From assembly GCA_006438735.1 (NCBI GenBank), contig RCZF01000001.1, positions 496,001 to 560,000 on the forward strand: a stretch of DNA of 64,000 bases. Reading direction: 5' to 3'. The position numbers were made by a program, and so were the translations under genes. This document shows positions 32,952 to 41,628 of this stretch, piece after piece. The first letter of the stretch is position 1; every line of letters begins with the position of its first letter. The DNA comes from Sphingomonas koreensis. GTDB taxonomy: Bacteria > Pseudomonadota > Alphaproteobacteria > Sphingomonadales > Sphingomonadaceae. The notes under the pieces were generated by a model that saw only the letters and a program-made list of their open reading frames with translations, had not been told where the DNA came from and searched no databases.

Positions 32952-33656
32952 ATGACCGACCTCGCCGATTTTCCGATCACCCGCCGCTGGCCCGCGCAAC
33001 ATCCCGATCGCATCCAGCTCTATTCGCTCAATACGCCCAATGGCGTGAAGGCGTCGATCATGCTGGAGGAGACCGGGCTGCCTTATGAGCCGCACCTGGT
33101 CGATTTCGCCGAGAACGACCAGAAGTCGCCCGAATTCCTCAGCCTCAATCCCAACGGCAAGATCCCGGCGATGATCGATCCCGACGGGCCGGGCGGCCAA
33201 CCGCTGGCGTTGTTCGAAAGCGGCGCGATCCTGCTTTATCTGGCCGACAAGACGGGCCAGTTCATCCCCGCCGATCCGGCCGGGCGCTGGCACGCGATCC
33301 AATGGGTGATGTTCCAGATGGGCGGCGTCGGCCCGATGTTCGGCCAGCTCGGCTTCTTCAACAAGTTCGCCGGCAAGGACTGGGAGGATAAGCGCCCGTT
33401 GCATCGCTACGCCGAGGAGACAAAACGCCTGCTCGGCGTGATGGACGCGGCGCTCGCCGGCAAAAGCTGGTTCCTCGGTGACGATTACTCGATCGCCGAC
33501 ATCTCGATGCTCGGCTGGGTCCGCAACCTCATCGGGTTCTACGAGGCGCGAGAGCTCGTCGGGTTCGACGCTTTCAAAAACGTCGCCACCTGGCTAGACC
33601 GCGGCCTCGCGCGACCTGCGGTGCAACGCGGGCTGACGATCCCATCGAAGGATTGA
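32952..33656 (+). CDS. Glutathione S-transferase family protein (YghU/nu-class like)
   Basis: This 234-residue GST. The N-terminal thioredoxin-like domain includes YSLNTPNGVKASIMLEETGL, PNGKIPAMIDPDG and FESGAILLYLADKTGQF. The helical C-terminal domain has MFQMGGVGPMFGQLGFF and the ADISMLGWV N-capping box. The TPNG loop and MGGVGPMFGQ segment match YghU/YfcG-type enzymes that act as disulfide reductases. ATG 32952 with AAGGAGACAG upstream is preferred over 32910. Confidence 0.9.
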   Translation: MTDLADFPITRRWPAQHPDRIQLYSLNTPNGVKASIMLEETGLPYEPHLVDFAENDQKSPEFLSLNPNGKIPAMIDPDGPGGQPLALFESGAILLYLADKTGQFIPADPAGRWHAIQWVMFQMGGVGPMFGQLGFFNKFAGKDWEDKRPLHRYAEETKRLLGVMDAALAGKSWFLGDDYSIADISMLGWVRNLIGFYEARELVGFDAFKNVATWLDRGLARPAVQRGLTIPSKD

Positions 33657-33695
33657 CGCATTCGCCGCCGCAACACGGCCATCGCCCCGACCTTC

Positions 33696-33716
33696 ATCCC
33701 GGCCTGGAGCCGGGAT
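33696..33716. repeat. Hairpin repeat in intergenic gap
   Basis: ATCCCGGC, loop CTGGA, GCCGGGAT, 40 bases after the GST stop. A near copy with CCCCGGC/GCCGGGG stands at 46533-46551. It probably ends the GST transcript. Confidence 0.55.
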
Positions 33717-33898
33717 CAGGCTTCTTCTTCCGTCGGACAATAAAAGCGCCGGATTCTGGTAAGATGAGCAACTGCGAAATGTCACCAGGTGGGTGGATTT
33801 TAGACCGCCTGCTTGCAGATAAAAGCGCTGGAAAGCTGATGTTCGGGAATTAAGCTGGCGGTGGTTTGATATCTTCCAAGCGAAGGTGGAATGCACAT

Positions 33899-34348
33899 AT
33901 GTTTTTAGCGTCGATCATTGGCTTGCTGCTTCTTCCACAGCCGGCGGCGCAAAGCCCAATAAAACAATAGGCACGTGACAGCTTTCGCGACGCTGTTGAA
34001 GACTATCAAATGTTTGTCGTCCCGCACTGTGCGCCAGATCAGGTTCGCGCCTATGTGGACGCCCGGGCAATCCGAGACCGTGCTTTCGTTCGATCTCTGC
34101 ATAATACCAAGTTGGAGGCTGATTATAAGCAAGCCGTCGCCGATCGTGCCGACAAAGATCGTCACACTGTGTTCGAGTGCTTCGGACCTCCACCCCCGCC
34201 GCCCGGCGGGCATTCAGTGCCGCCGACCACAACGCAAACAGTGGCTCATGAAAAGGACTCACTGGCCGAGTACTTTGCAGAAGGCGACCGGAAATTTGCT
34301 ATGATGGAACGCTTTCGCGACATATTGAGCGGTTCGCCGAACAGGTAA
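33899..34348 (+). pseudogene. Small secreted protein gene interrupted by in-frame amber stop
   Basis: From the ATG at 33899 the frame gives a signal peptide (FLASIIGLLLLPQPAAQS) and PIKQ, then TAG at 33968, and goes on in the same frame for 126 codons with no other stop. The continuation is protein-like: ARDSFRDAVEDYQMFVVPHC, APDQVRAYVDARAIRDRA, ECFGPPPPPPGG, then a helix and stop at 34348. A CAG to TAG change would explain it. Intact length would be 149 residues. No family is recognised. GC is lower than in neighbours. GAAGGTGGA lies 10 bases before the ATG. Confidence 0.65.
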
Positions 34349-34410
34349 CGTCCGCTTCCGGCGCAGAGTTCTGCGCGTGCGAACGGCTACTGTTTGGGCG
34401 CTTTCCATCG

Positions 34411-34554
34411 CTACCGAAGCAACAAAAGCGCAATGACATCAATCGGCAGCACGCTCACCGCAAACGCTACCGTCCATGCGAACGGGCGACCGACCCTCTC
34501 GTCCACGAAGCTGATCGCACCCTCGGCGAGCGCTATGATGCCCACGCCATACAT
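34411..34554 (-). CDS. Possible 47-residue single-helix membrane protein
   Basis: ATG 34554 opens MYGVGIIALAEGAISFVDER, then VGRPFAWTVAFAVSVLPIDV and IALLLLR. The last half is a plausible membrane helix and the pattern is too regular for chance. No ribosome site is visible, and a stop lies four codons upstream in frame. It may be a live micro-protein or the end of a decayed gene. Confidence 0.35.
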   Translation of the reverse strand: MYGVGIIALAEGAISFVDERVGRPFAWTVAFAVSVLPIDVIALLLLR

Positions 34555-34687
34555 TCGACCATTTTAGTCTCTTGCTGAATGTCTGCTTCTGACGGGCGCG
34601 GCGATGATTATTAACGGCGTAGCCTGGGACGCAAGCAGCCATCCGAGCACGCTGTCCTCGCCCTCTAAACCGCGCTAATCTCCTATT

Positions 34688-35050
34688 ATGGCTGACCACC
34701 GCGATATCGGGCTCACGCTCGATCCGAAATTCGATGCCGTCGGGCTGATCACCGCGGTCGTCACCGATCGCGCGTCGGGCGAGGTGTTGATGGTAGCGCA
34801 TATGGATGCCGAGGCGCTCGCGAGCACGATCGCGACGGGCGAGGCGCATTTCTGGTCGCGCAGCCGCAAGGCGCTGTGGAAGAAGGGCGAAACCTCGGGC
34901 AACGTGCTGCGCGTGGTCGATCTGCGGATCGATTGCGATCAGGATGCGGTGTGGCTGATCGTCGATCCCGCCGGGCCGGCTTGCCATACCGGGGCGCGGA
35001 GCTGTTTCTACCGGCGTGTGGATGGCGATCGGTTGGCGCCGGTCGAGTGA
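34688..35050 (+). CDS. hisI: Phosphoribosyl-AMP cyclohydrolase
   Basis: This 120-residue monofunctional HisI, third step of histidine synthesis, opening the purine ring of phosphoribosyl-AMP. Family signs are [20 protein letters not shown], the [20 protein letters not shown] block and [18 protein letters not shown], with metal-binding Cys at DCDQD and in [13 protein letters not shown]. No HisE domain is fused, as is usual in alphaproteobacteria. It lies alone here rather than in the his operon. Cytoplasmic. Confidence 0.95.
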   Translation: MADHRDIGLTLDPKFDAVGLITAVVTDRASGEVLMVAHMDAEALASTIATGEAHFWSRSRKALWKKGETSGNVLRVVDLRIDCDQDAVWLIVDPAGPACHTGARSCFYRRVDGDRLAPVE

Positions 35051-35064
35051 TTACGCTGTTTCGT

Positions 35065-35137
35065 CGTTGCGAGCGCAGCGAAGCAATCCAGAGTCTCGCT
35101 CGCTGCGCTGGATTGCTTCGCTGTGCTCGCAATGACG
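35065..35137. repeat. Long inverted intergenic repeat
   Basis: CGTTGCGAGCGCAGCGAAGC with AATCCAG is mirrored by CTGGATTGCTTCGCTGTGCT and CGCAATGACG across about 17 bases. In one frame it reads CERSEAIQSLARC. This is a known style of sphingomonad repeat. Its right arm overlaps the only visible start region of the next gene. Confidence 0.75.
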
Positions 35138-35652
35138 GGGTTGGGCGGGGAGCCGCCGTCCTACTCTTCGCCGTCGCTTTGGCGGGTTGTTCGTCGCATC
35201 AGCAACCCGCAACCGCCGACGATCCAACCGGCGCGGGCGCGCGGTTGGAGGCGGCGGCGATCGCCACCGGCGTCGTCGCCGATCCCGACAGCAGCGATCT
35301 CACCGGCGTCTACGCGCGCGACACCGATTCGATCTGCATCGTGCCCGCCGCCACCGATTTCCGCATCGGCGTGGGCATGGACTACGGCGCGGGCCAGCAA
35401 TGCGCCGGGCAGGGCAGCGTGACGCGCGACGGCGCGACGCTGCACATCGCGATCGGCGACGGCGGCTGCCGGTTCGACGGGCGGTTCGACGGCGATCGCA
35501 TCGCCTTGCCGGGGAGCCTGCCGGCCGCCTGCGACGCGCTGTGCAGCGGGCGGGCTTCGCTTGCCGGCATGGCGGTCGATCGGCTGAGCAATTCGCTGTC
35601 CGAGGCTGAGACGCTGCGCGGGCCGAAGGGGCAGGCGCTGTGTGGCGGCTGA
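35113..35652 (+). CDS. Putative lipoprotein, 5' end overlapped by a repeat
   Basis: The frame shows a lipoprotein signal GAAVLLFAVALAGCSSHQQ with lipobox LAGC, then a beta-rich body: DSSDLTGVYARDTDSICIVP, GQGSVTRDGATLHIAIGDGG and CDALCSGRASLAGMAVDRLS, with six or more cysteines. It is about 160 residues after the signal. No ATG or GTG precedes the signal in frame; the nearest start is a TTG at 35113 inside the inverted repeat. The repeat may have replaced the native start, leaving the gene weak or dead. No family is recognised. Confidence 0.55.
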   Translation: MLRCARNDGVGRGAAVLLFAVALAGCSSHQQPATADDPTGAGARLEAAAIATGVVADPDSSDLTGVYARDTDSICIVPAATDFRIGVGMDYGAGQQCAGQGSVTRDGATLHIAIGDGGCRFDGRFDGDRIALPGSLPAACDALCSGRASLAGMAVDRLSNSLSEAETLRGPKGQALCGG

Positions 35653-35653
35653 C

Positions 35654-35669
35654 TTGACGTTCACGTAAA
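35654..35669. promoter_or_regulatory. MerR-type operator dyad
   Basis: TTGACGT, TC, ACGTAAA is a near-perfect dyad 22 bases before the MerR gene start. MerR-family fatty and branched-chain acid regulators (LiuR type) use TTnACGT dyads of this kind, so autoregulation is likely. Confidence 0.55.
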
Positions 35670-35690
35670 GCAGGCGCTAAGACGGCGGCC

Positions 35691-36116
35691 ATGCAGATCG
35701 TTTCCGCCCACGCGGCCATCGAGCCGCATCCCGATCGCGAGCATTACTCGATTTCCGACCTCTCCGCGGAATTCGACGTCACCGCTCGCGCGCTGCGCTT
35801 TTACGAGGACGAGGGGCTGATCGCGCCCGAACGCCGCGGCACGCAGCGCATCTATTCGCACCGCGATCGCGCGCGGCTCGCCTGGATCCTGCGCGGCAAG
35901 CGCGTCGGCTTCAGCCTCGCCGAGATCCGCGAGATGATCGATCTGTACGACATCGGCGACGGCCGGCGGGTGCAGCGGGACGTGACGCTGGCGCGGTGCC
36001 GCGAGCGGGTGGCGACGCTCGACGCGCAGAAGCGCGACATCGACGCCTCGATCGACGAACTCAACGATTTCATCGCGCTGCTCGAAGCGGGCCGCGCCGA
36101 GCTTCACAAGGACTGA
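35691..36116 (+). CDS. MerR family regulator (LiuR-like)
   Basis: This 141-residue regulator. The MerR winged helix is at residues 17-85: YSISDLSAEFDVTARALRFY, EDEGLIAPERRGTQRIYS and AWILRGKRVGFSLAEIREMI. A C-terminal coiled dimer helix follows. No metal-binding Cys pair is present, which fits the LiuR-like branch that senses acyl-CoA-type signals. It lies 4 bases ahead of an acyl-CoA dehydrogenase gene and has a matching operator in front, so it probably controls this two-gene operon. Confidence 0.88.
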   Translation: MQIVSAHAAIEPHPDREHYSISDLSAEFDVTARALRFYEDEGLIAPERRGTQRIYSHRDRARLAWILRGKRVGFSLAEIREMIDLYDIGDGRRVQRDVTLARCRERVATLDAQKRDIDASIDELNDFIALLEAGRAELHKD

Positions 36117-36120
36117 TCTC

Positions 36121-37923
36121 ATGCCGCAATATACGCCGCCGGTGCGCGATACGCGCTTCATCCTCGAGCATGTCGTGGGGCTGCAGGGGCACGCCAACCT
36201 GCCGGGCTTCGCCAACGCCACGCCCGACGTGGTCGATGCGGTGCTCGACGAAGGCGGGCGGTTCGTGGCCGAGGTGCTGTTCCCGCTCAACCAGTCGGGC
36301 GATGCGCAAGGGTGCACGCGGCACGACGACGGCAGCGTGACGACGCCCGAAGGCTTCAAGGCGGCGTACGACCAGTTCGTCGAATCGGGCTGGGGCACGC
36401 TGTCCGCGCCCGAAGAGTTCGGCGGGCAGGCGATGCCGCATGTCGTGGCGACGGCGTTCGAGGAGTTCATGATCTCCTCCAACATGGCGTTCGCGATGTA
36501 TCCGGGGCTGACGCACGGCGCGATCGCCGCGTTGCTTGCCAAGGGATCGGACGCGCAGAAGGCCAAATACGTCCCCAACATGGTATCGGGGAAGTGGGGC
36601 GGCACGATGAACCTGACCGAGCCGCAATGCGGCACCGATCTCGGCCTGATCCGCACAAAGGCCGAGCCGCAGGGCGACGGCAGCTACAAGCTTACCGGCA
36701 CCAAGATCTTCATCTCGTCGGGCGAGCATGACCTGACCGAGAACATCATCCACCTCGTGCTGGCCAAGACGCCGGGCGCGCCCGACAGCTCGAAGGGGAT
36801 TTCGCTGTTCGTGGTGCCGAAGTTCCTGGTCGGCGACGACGGCTCGATCGGCGCGCGGAACGCCGTGTCGTGCGGCTCGATCGAGCACAAGATGGGCATC
36901 CACGCCAATTCGACCTGCGTGATGAATTACGACGGCGCGACCGGCTGGCTGGTCGGCGACGAGATGAAGGGCCTCGCCGCGATGTTCATCATGATGAACG
37001 CGGCGCGGCTCGGCGTCGGCCTGCAGGGGCTCGGCGTGGCCGAGGTCGCCTATCAGAACGCGGTTCGATATGCGCAGGATCGCCGGCAGGGCCGCGCGCT
37101 GACCGGGCCGAAGGAGCCGAACGAAAAGGCCGACACGCTGTTCGTCCACCCCGACGTTCGGCGGATGCTGATGGACGCCAAAGCGATCACCGAAGGGCTG
37201 CGCGCCTTGTGCCTGTGGGGCGCGCTGCAGGTCGATCTCGAGCATCAGGCGCCCGACGACGCCGATCGCCAGCTCGCCGCCGATCTGATCGGGCTGCTGA
37301 CGCCGGTGATCAAGGGCTATGGCACCGACAAGGGCTATGAGATCGCGACTAACGCGCAGCAGGTCTATGGCGGACACGGCTATATCGTCGAATGGGGCAT
37401 GGAGCAGTATGTCCGCGATGCCCGGATCGCGATGATCTACGAAGGCACCAACGGCGTGCAGGCGATGGATCTGGTCGGCCGCAAGCTGGCGATGAACGGC
37501 GGCCGCGCGGTGCAGGCGTTCTTCAAGGTGGTCGGCGACGAGGTTGCCGCGGCCAAGAACAACGAAAAACTCGCCGATTTCGCGGCCAAGCTGGAACGCG
37601 CCAATGGCGAGCTTCAGGCGGCGACGATGTGGTTCATGCAGAACGGCATGCAGAACCCCGATAATGTCGGCGCCGGCGCGCATCCATACATGCATCTGAT
37701 GGGGACGGTCGCGCTCGGCCTGATGTGGCTGCGCATGGCCAAGGCGGCCGGCGAGGCGCTCGCAAGCGGGGAGGGCGACAATTCGTTCCTCGAGGCGAAG
37801 CTGGTGACGGCGCGCTATTTCGCCGATCGCATCCTGCCCGAAGCGGGCGCGCTGCGCCGCAAGATCGAGGGCGGGAGCGAGGCGATGATGGCACTGACTC
37901 CGGAGATGTTCGTCGCGGCGTGA
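36121..37923 (+). CDS. Acyl-CoA dehydrogenase, long (about 600 aa) FadE/DmdC-like type
   Basis: This 600-residue flavoenzyme of the long acyl-CoA dehydrogenase group with an extra C-terminal domain, as in 3-methylmercaptopropionyl-CoA dehydrogenase (DmdC). FAD and substrate regions are GGTMNLTEPQCGTDLGLIRT and YKLTGTKIFISSGEHD. QQVYGGHGYIVEWGMEQYVR and DARIAMIYEGTNGVQAMDL match the active-site loop, where Glu in YEGT is the expected catalytic base. It forms a double bond in acyl-CoA and passes electrons to ETF. Substrate chain is not readable. It is co-transcribed with the MerR regulator. Confidence 0.93.
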   Translation: MPQYTPPVRDTRFILEHVVGLQGHANLPGFANATPDVVDAVLDEGGRFVAEVLFPLNQSGDAQGCTRHDDGSVTTPEGFKAAYDQFVESGWGTLSAPEEFGGQAMPHVVATAFEEFMISSNMAFAMYPGLTHGAIAALLAKGSDAQKAKYVPNMVSGKWGGTMNLTEPQCGTDLGLIRTKAEPQGDGSYKLTGTKIFISSGEHDLTENIIHLVLAKTPGAPDSSKGISLFVVPKFLVGDDGSIGARNAVSCGSIEHKMGIHANSTCVMNYDGATGWLVGDEMKGLAAMFIMMNAARLGVGLQGLGVAEVAYQNAVRYAQDRRQGRALTGPKEPNEKADTLFVHPDVRRMLMDAKAITEGLRALCLWGALQVDLEHQAPDDADRQLAADLIGLLTPVIKGYGTDKGYEIATNAQQVYGGHGYIVEWGMEQYVRDARIAMIYEGTNGVQAMDLVGRKLAMNGGRAVQAFFKVVGDEVAAAKNNEKLADFAAKLERANGELQAATMWFMQNGMQNPDNVGAGAHPYMHLMGTVALGLMWLRMAKAAGEALASGEGDNSFLEAKLVTARYFADRILPEAGALRRKIEGGSEAMMALTPEMFVAA

Positions 37924-37951
37924 GCGGCGCTCCGGGTAATGGGCGGTCGCT

Positions 37952-39310
37952 CTAGCGCCCTTGCGGCGTCGGCGTCGCGGCCGGGCTCGGCGCGGTGGCG
38001 GGTGGTGGTGTCTTGCGATGCACGCCGGCGAGCGCGTCGGGCAGCGCCTTGATCGCCGCGGCCGAGGGCGGCGTCACCTTTGCGGGTGGAGTCGGCGCCG
38101 GCTTGATCGGATCGACCGGCAGCGCCACCAGCACCTGCTTCTTCATGCATTGGCCGGGATCGTCCCGCGGGAAGGCGACGCAATTCCACAGCGGCTTGTC
38201 ATAGCCATGCGGCTTGTCGCGGAGATAGCTGAACGCCATCGCGCCGATCTGCGCCGGGGTGATCGGCACGGTGGCCGGGGTGGTGGCCTTGTCGCGCCAT
38301 GCCATGAACTTGCAATAGGGCCGTTCGCCGCAGGTCTGTGTTGCCAGCGCCGCGAAGCTGCTTGCCGGCCAGGTCGGATCGAGCGTCACCAGGAAGGTAT
38401 CGGGATCGCCCGCCACCGGGCTGGGCAGACCGCCATTGGCGATCGTCGCGGCGTCGAGCGGGGAGGCGCCGTCGACCGCGCTCGCGTCCAGCGCATGCGC
38501 CGGCGAGAGCGCCGCGAGCAGCGCGATCACCGGCTCGTCGTCGGAAACCTGGCGGTTGAAGGCGGGCGGCGTGCCCCACCAGCCGGTCCAGCGGAAGAAC
38601 AGATGCGTGCCGACGCGCGCGACCTTGTCGAGGCTGGAGCTCCAATAAGGCACCACCCAATCGGTATGATAATGCGTCGAATAGCCGACCGCCTTGTCGA
38701 CATGGCCGGTGAGCGCGAGCCGCGCGACGTCCCGCGCGCGGTCCCACGCCGCGTCGCTCGGCTTCCAACGGGCGAGCGCGCCGTCGCAGCTGAAGGTGAA
38801 CTGGCAGCCGGTCGAGCGCTCCGATCCCTGAAACACCACGGCGCAGATCGATTTGGGGAAGGCGGGGTGGCGGACGCGGTTGATGACGACCTGCGCCACC
38901 GCCTGCTCGCCGACCGCGTCGTCGCCGGCTTCGTAGAGCACCGCCGCCGCCATGCAATCGATCGCGCGCTGCTGATCGAGATCGCCGCCGGCGAGGTGGA
39001 ACGGCCGCGCCGCCGGGTTGGGATCGGTCGAGAACGGCACGGTTTCGTTGTAAGCGCGCGCGGCGTCCGGCGTCAGATCGATCAGCTTGAGCGGCTCGAC
39101 CGGCGGCAATTCCTCGGCCGGCACGACATGCGGGCGAGGCAGATTCCGCTGCACGAGGGTGACCGGCAGCGGCGGCGCAAGGGTAACGATCAGCAATGGC
39201 AGCGCGACCACCAGCAGCGCGACCAAGACGAGCACCGCACGCACGACCGGGCCCGCGCGCGGCGGCGCGTCGTCGCTCACGAGCGGCGTTTCAGTCATGC
39301 GATCGAGCAT
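37952..39310 (-). CDS. SleB-like cell wall hydrolase (Hydrolase_2 domain)
   Basis: This 452-residue protein. A membrane anchor or signal lies near residues 25-47 (AVLVLVALLVVALPLLIVTL). The SleB domain (about 115-240) shows AIDCMAAAVLYEAGDDAVGE with the catalytic Glu, QAVAQVVINRVRHPAFPKSI and CQFTFSCDG. The C-terminal half is Pro/Ala-rich and variable. It would cut peptidoglycan in the periplasm during wall remodelling. Starts at 39310 and 39298 are both possible and neither has a clear ribosome site. It lies 15 bases after cysK on the same strand. Confidence 0.85.
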   Translation of the reverse strand: MLDRMTETPLVSDDAPPRAGPVVRAVLVLVALLVVALPLLIVTLAPPLPVTLVQRNLPRPHVVPAEELPPVEPLKLIDLTPDAARAYNETVPFSTDPNPAARPFHLAGGDLDQQRAIDCMAAAVLYEAGDDAVGEQAVAQVVINRVRHPAFPKSICAVVFQGSERSTGCQFTFSCDGALARWKPSDAAWDRARDVARLALTGHVDKAVGYSTHYHTDWVVPYWSSSLDKVARVGTHLFFRWTGWWGTPPAFNRQVSDDEPVIALLAALSPAHALDASAVDGASPLDAATIANGGLPSPVAGDPDTFLVTLDPTWPASSFAALATQTCGERPYCKFMAWRDKATTPATVPITPAQIGAMAFSYLRDKPHGYDKPLWNCVAFPRDDPGQCMKKQVLVALPVDPIKPAPTPPAKVTPPSAAAIKALPDALAGVHRKTPPPATAPSPAATPTPQGR

Positions 39311-39325
39311 CGGCGCGGGGAGCGC

Positions 39326-40246
39326 TCAGGCCTCGGGCAGGAAATCGGGCACCGACAGATAGCGCTCGCCGGTGTCGTAATTGAAGCCGAGCACGCGGAC
39401 GCCCTGCGGGAGATCGGGCAGCTTCTGCGCGATCGCGGCGAGCGTCGCGCCCGATGAGATGCCGACGAGAATGCCCTCTTCGCGCGCCGATCGCCGCGCC
39501 ATCTCCTTGGCGTCGGCCGCCTCGACCTCGATCGCGCCGTCGATCGACTGGGTGTGGAGATTGGCCGGGATGAACCCCGCGCCGATCCCCTGGATCGGAT
39601 GCGGCCCCGGTTGCCCGCCCGAAATGACCGGCGAGGCGGTCGGCTCGACGGCATAGACCTTGAGGTTGGGCCAGGATTTCTTGAGCGCCTCGGCCACGCC
39701 GGTGATGTGGCCGCCGGTGCCGACGCCGGTGATGATCACATCGATCGGCGTATCGGCGAAGTCGTTCAGGATTTCCTGCGCGGTGGTGCGAACATGGACA
39801 TCGACGTTGGCGGGATTGTCGAACTGCTGCGGCATCCACGCGCCGTCGGTCTGCTCGACGAGTTCGAGCGCGCGCTCGATCGCGCCCTTCATGCCCTTTT
39901 CCTTGGGCGTCAGATCGAAGCTGGCGCCGTAAGCCAGCATCAGCCGGCGGCGCTCGATCGACATGCTCTCGGGCATCACCAGCACGAGCTTATAGCCCTT
40001 CACCGCGGCGACCATCGCCAGGCCGATGCCGGTGTTGCCGCTGGTCGGCTCGATGATCGTGCCGCCGGGCTTCAGCTTGCCCGATTGCTCGGCCGCCTCG
40101 ATCATCGCCAGCGCGATGCGATCCTTGATCGACCCGCCGGGGTTCGAGCGCTCGGATTTGATCCAGACGTTCGCGTCCGGAAACAGCTTGTTGAGCCGGA
40201 CGTGCGGCGTGTTGCCGATCGTCTCCAGAATGCTTTGGGCTTTCAT
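39326..40246 (-). CDS. cysK: Cysteine synthase A
   Basis: This 306-residue PLP enzyme making L-cysteine from O-acetylserine and sulfide. The PLP Lys lies in [15 protein letters not shown] (about residue 41), the substrate loop is [10 protein letters not shown], and the phosphate cup is [23 protein letters not shown] near residue 260 is typical. Length is normal. It overlaps the MFS gene end by 4 bases; an exporter of metabolites coupled to cysteine synthesis is a notable pairing. Confidence 0.96.
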   Translation of the reverse strand: MKAQSILETIGNTPHVRLNKLFPDANVWIKSERSNPGGSIKDRIALAMIEAAEQSGKLKPGGTIIEPTSGNTGIGLAMVAAVKGYKLVLVMPESMSIERRRLMLAYGASFDLTPKEKGMKGAIERALELVEQTDGAWMPQQFDNPANVDVHVRTTAQEILNDFADTPIDVIITGVGTGGHITGVAEALKKSWPNLKVYAVEPTASPVISGGQPGPHPIQGIGAGFIPANLHTQSIDGAIEVEAADAKEMARRSAREEGILVGISSGATLAAIAQKLPDLPQGVRVLGFNYDTGERYLSVPDFLPEA

Positions 40247-41517
40247 GGCTGTGTCGCTCCCTTTGCCGGTTCGAGGTTGACGATGTCGGGCGGGGTGAAG
40301 GTCTTTGCAAGCCTGAGTTCGGGGAACAGTCGTGACCAGACCAGCACGATGGCGATCGCGGCGATGCCGCCGAACGCGACCGCGCCGACCGGGCCGAGCA
40401 GCGACGCCATCAAGCCCGTTTCCGCTTCACCCAGCTCGTTCGAGGCGGAAATGGTCAGCTGCGACACCGCGCCGACGCGGCCGCGCATCTCGTCTGGCGT
40501 GTGCAGCTGGATCAACGATTGACGGACATATACCGAGACCATGTCGGCGCCACCGGCGACGACCAACGCGCCGACGCTTAGCGGGAACGAGGTCGACAGG
40601 CCGAAGGTGAGAATTGCCGCGGCGAACAGCAGCACCGCGCCAAGCATCTTGACGCCGACATTCGATTTCATCGGCCGGATCGAAAACCAGATCGATCCGA
40701 TCGCCGCGCCGGTTCCCATGCCGGCGGCGAGCACGCCGAGCCCGCCGGCGCCGACATGGAGGATGTCGCGGGCATAGACCGGCAGCAATGCGGTTGCACC
40801 GGCGAGCAGGACGACGAACAGATCGAGCGTGATCGCGGCGAGCACCAGGCGATTATCGCGGACATAGGCGAAGCCGTCGGCGATGCGCTGCAGCGGGTGT
40901 CGGTTCTTTTGCACCGCCGGCTGCGGCACCTTGCCGATTAGGAACATCGTCGCCGTCGCCACCGCGAGCAGCACCGCGATCGTGCCGTAGGCGATGTCGG
41001 GATGGATCGCATAAAGCACGCCGCCCACGCTCGGGCCGGCGATGGTGCCGGCCTGCCACGCGATCGAGCTGACCGCGATCGCCGTCGGCAGGCTTTCGCG
41101 CGGGACCAGGTTGGGGGCGAGCGCCGAATAGGCCGGCCCCGAAAAAGCGCGCGCGACGCCGACGAAAGCAGCCGCGACGAACAGGAACGGCAGCGTGAGA
41201 TCCCCCGCCCATGTCAGCACCCCGAGCATCACCGCGTTGAGCGTCAGCAAGGCAGACGTGGCCCGGACGATCCAGCGGCGGTCGTACGTATCGGCAATCA
41301 GGCCGACGATCGGGGTCAGCAGGAACAGCGGTACGAACTGCACCAGCCCGATCATGCCGAGCAGGAACGCCGATTGCTTGATGTCCTGCGTCTGCCGGGC
41401 GATGCCATAGACCTGCCAGCCGATGATGATCCCCTGCGCGCTAATCGCGATCGTGCCGGCGAAGCGCGACAGGAAATAGGCGCGGAAATTGGCGATGCGA
41501 AGGGGATGCTGGGCCAT
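40243..41517 (-). CDS. MFS transporter (EntS-like)
   Basis: This 424-residue major facilitator with about 12 membrane segments. The start [20 protein letters not shown] and [16 protein letters not shown] (the loop 2-3 motif) place it in the EntS/enterobactin-exporter-like group. [20 protein letters not shown] is also typical. The substrate is unknown. It is the first gene of the MFS-cysK pair (ATGA overlap) with the hydrolase sleB behind. Confidence 0.88.
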   Translation of the reverse strand: MAQHPLRIANFRAYFLSRFAGTIAISAQGIIIGWQVYGIARQTQDIKQSAFLLGMIGLVQFVPLFLLTPIVGLIADTYDRRWIVRATSALLTLNAVMLGVLTWAGDLTLPFLFVAAAFVGVARAFSGPAYSALAPNLVPRESLPTAIAVSSIAWQAGTIAGPSVGGVLYAIHPDIAYGTIAVLLAVATATMFLIGKVPQPAVQKNRHPLQRIADGFAYVRDNRLVLAAITLDLFVVLLAGATALLPVYARDILHVGAGGLGVLAAGMGTGAAIGSIWFSIRPMKSNVGVKMLGAVLLFAAAILTFGLSTSFPLSVGALVVAGGADMVSVYVRQSLIQLHTPDEMRGRVGAVSQLTISASNELGEAETGLMASLLGPVGAVAFGGIAAIAIVLVWSRLFPELRLAKTFTPPDIVNLEPAKGATQP

Positions 41518-41628
41518 GTGCGACGCGCTTTAGGGCCGGCGGGGGCCGCGCGGCAATATGCGAAAGCTTGGCGAGATGATGGCAGGGCTTGTGGTGCCGC
41601 CGTCTAGGCAGCGGCACCACGATCTCGG

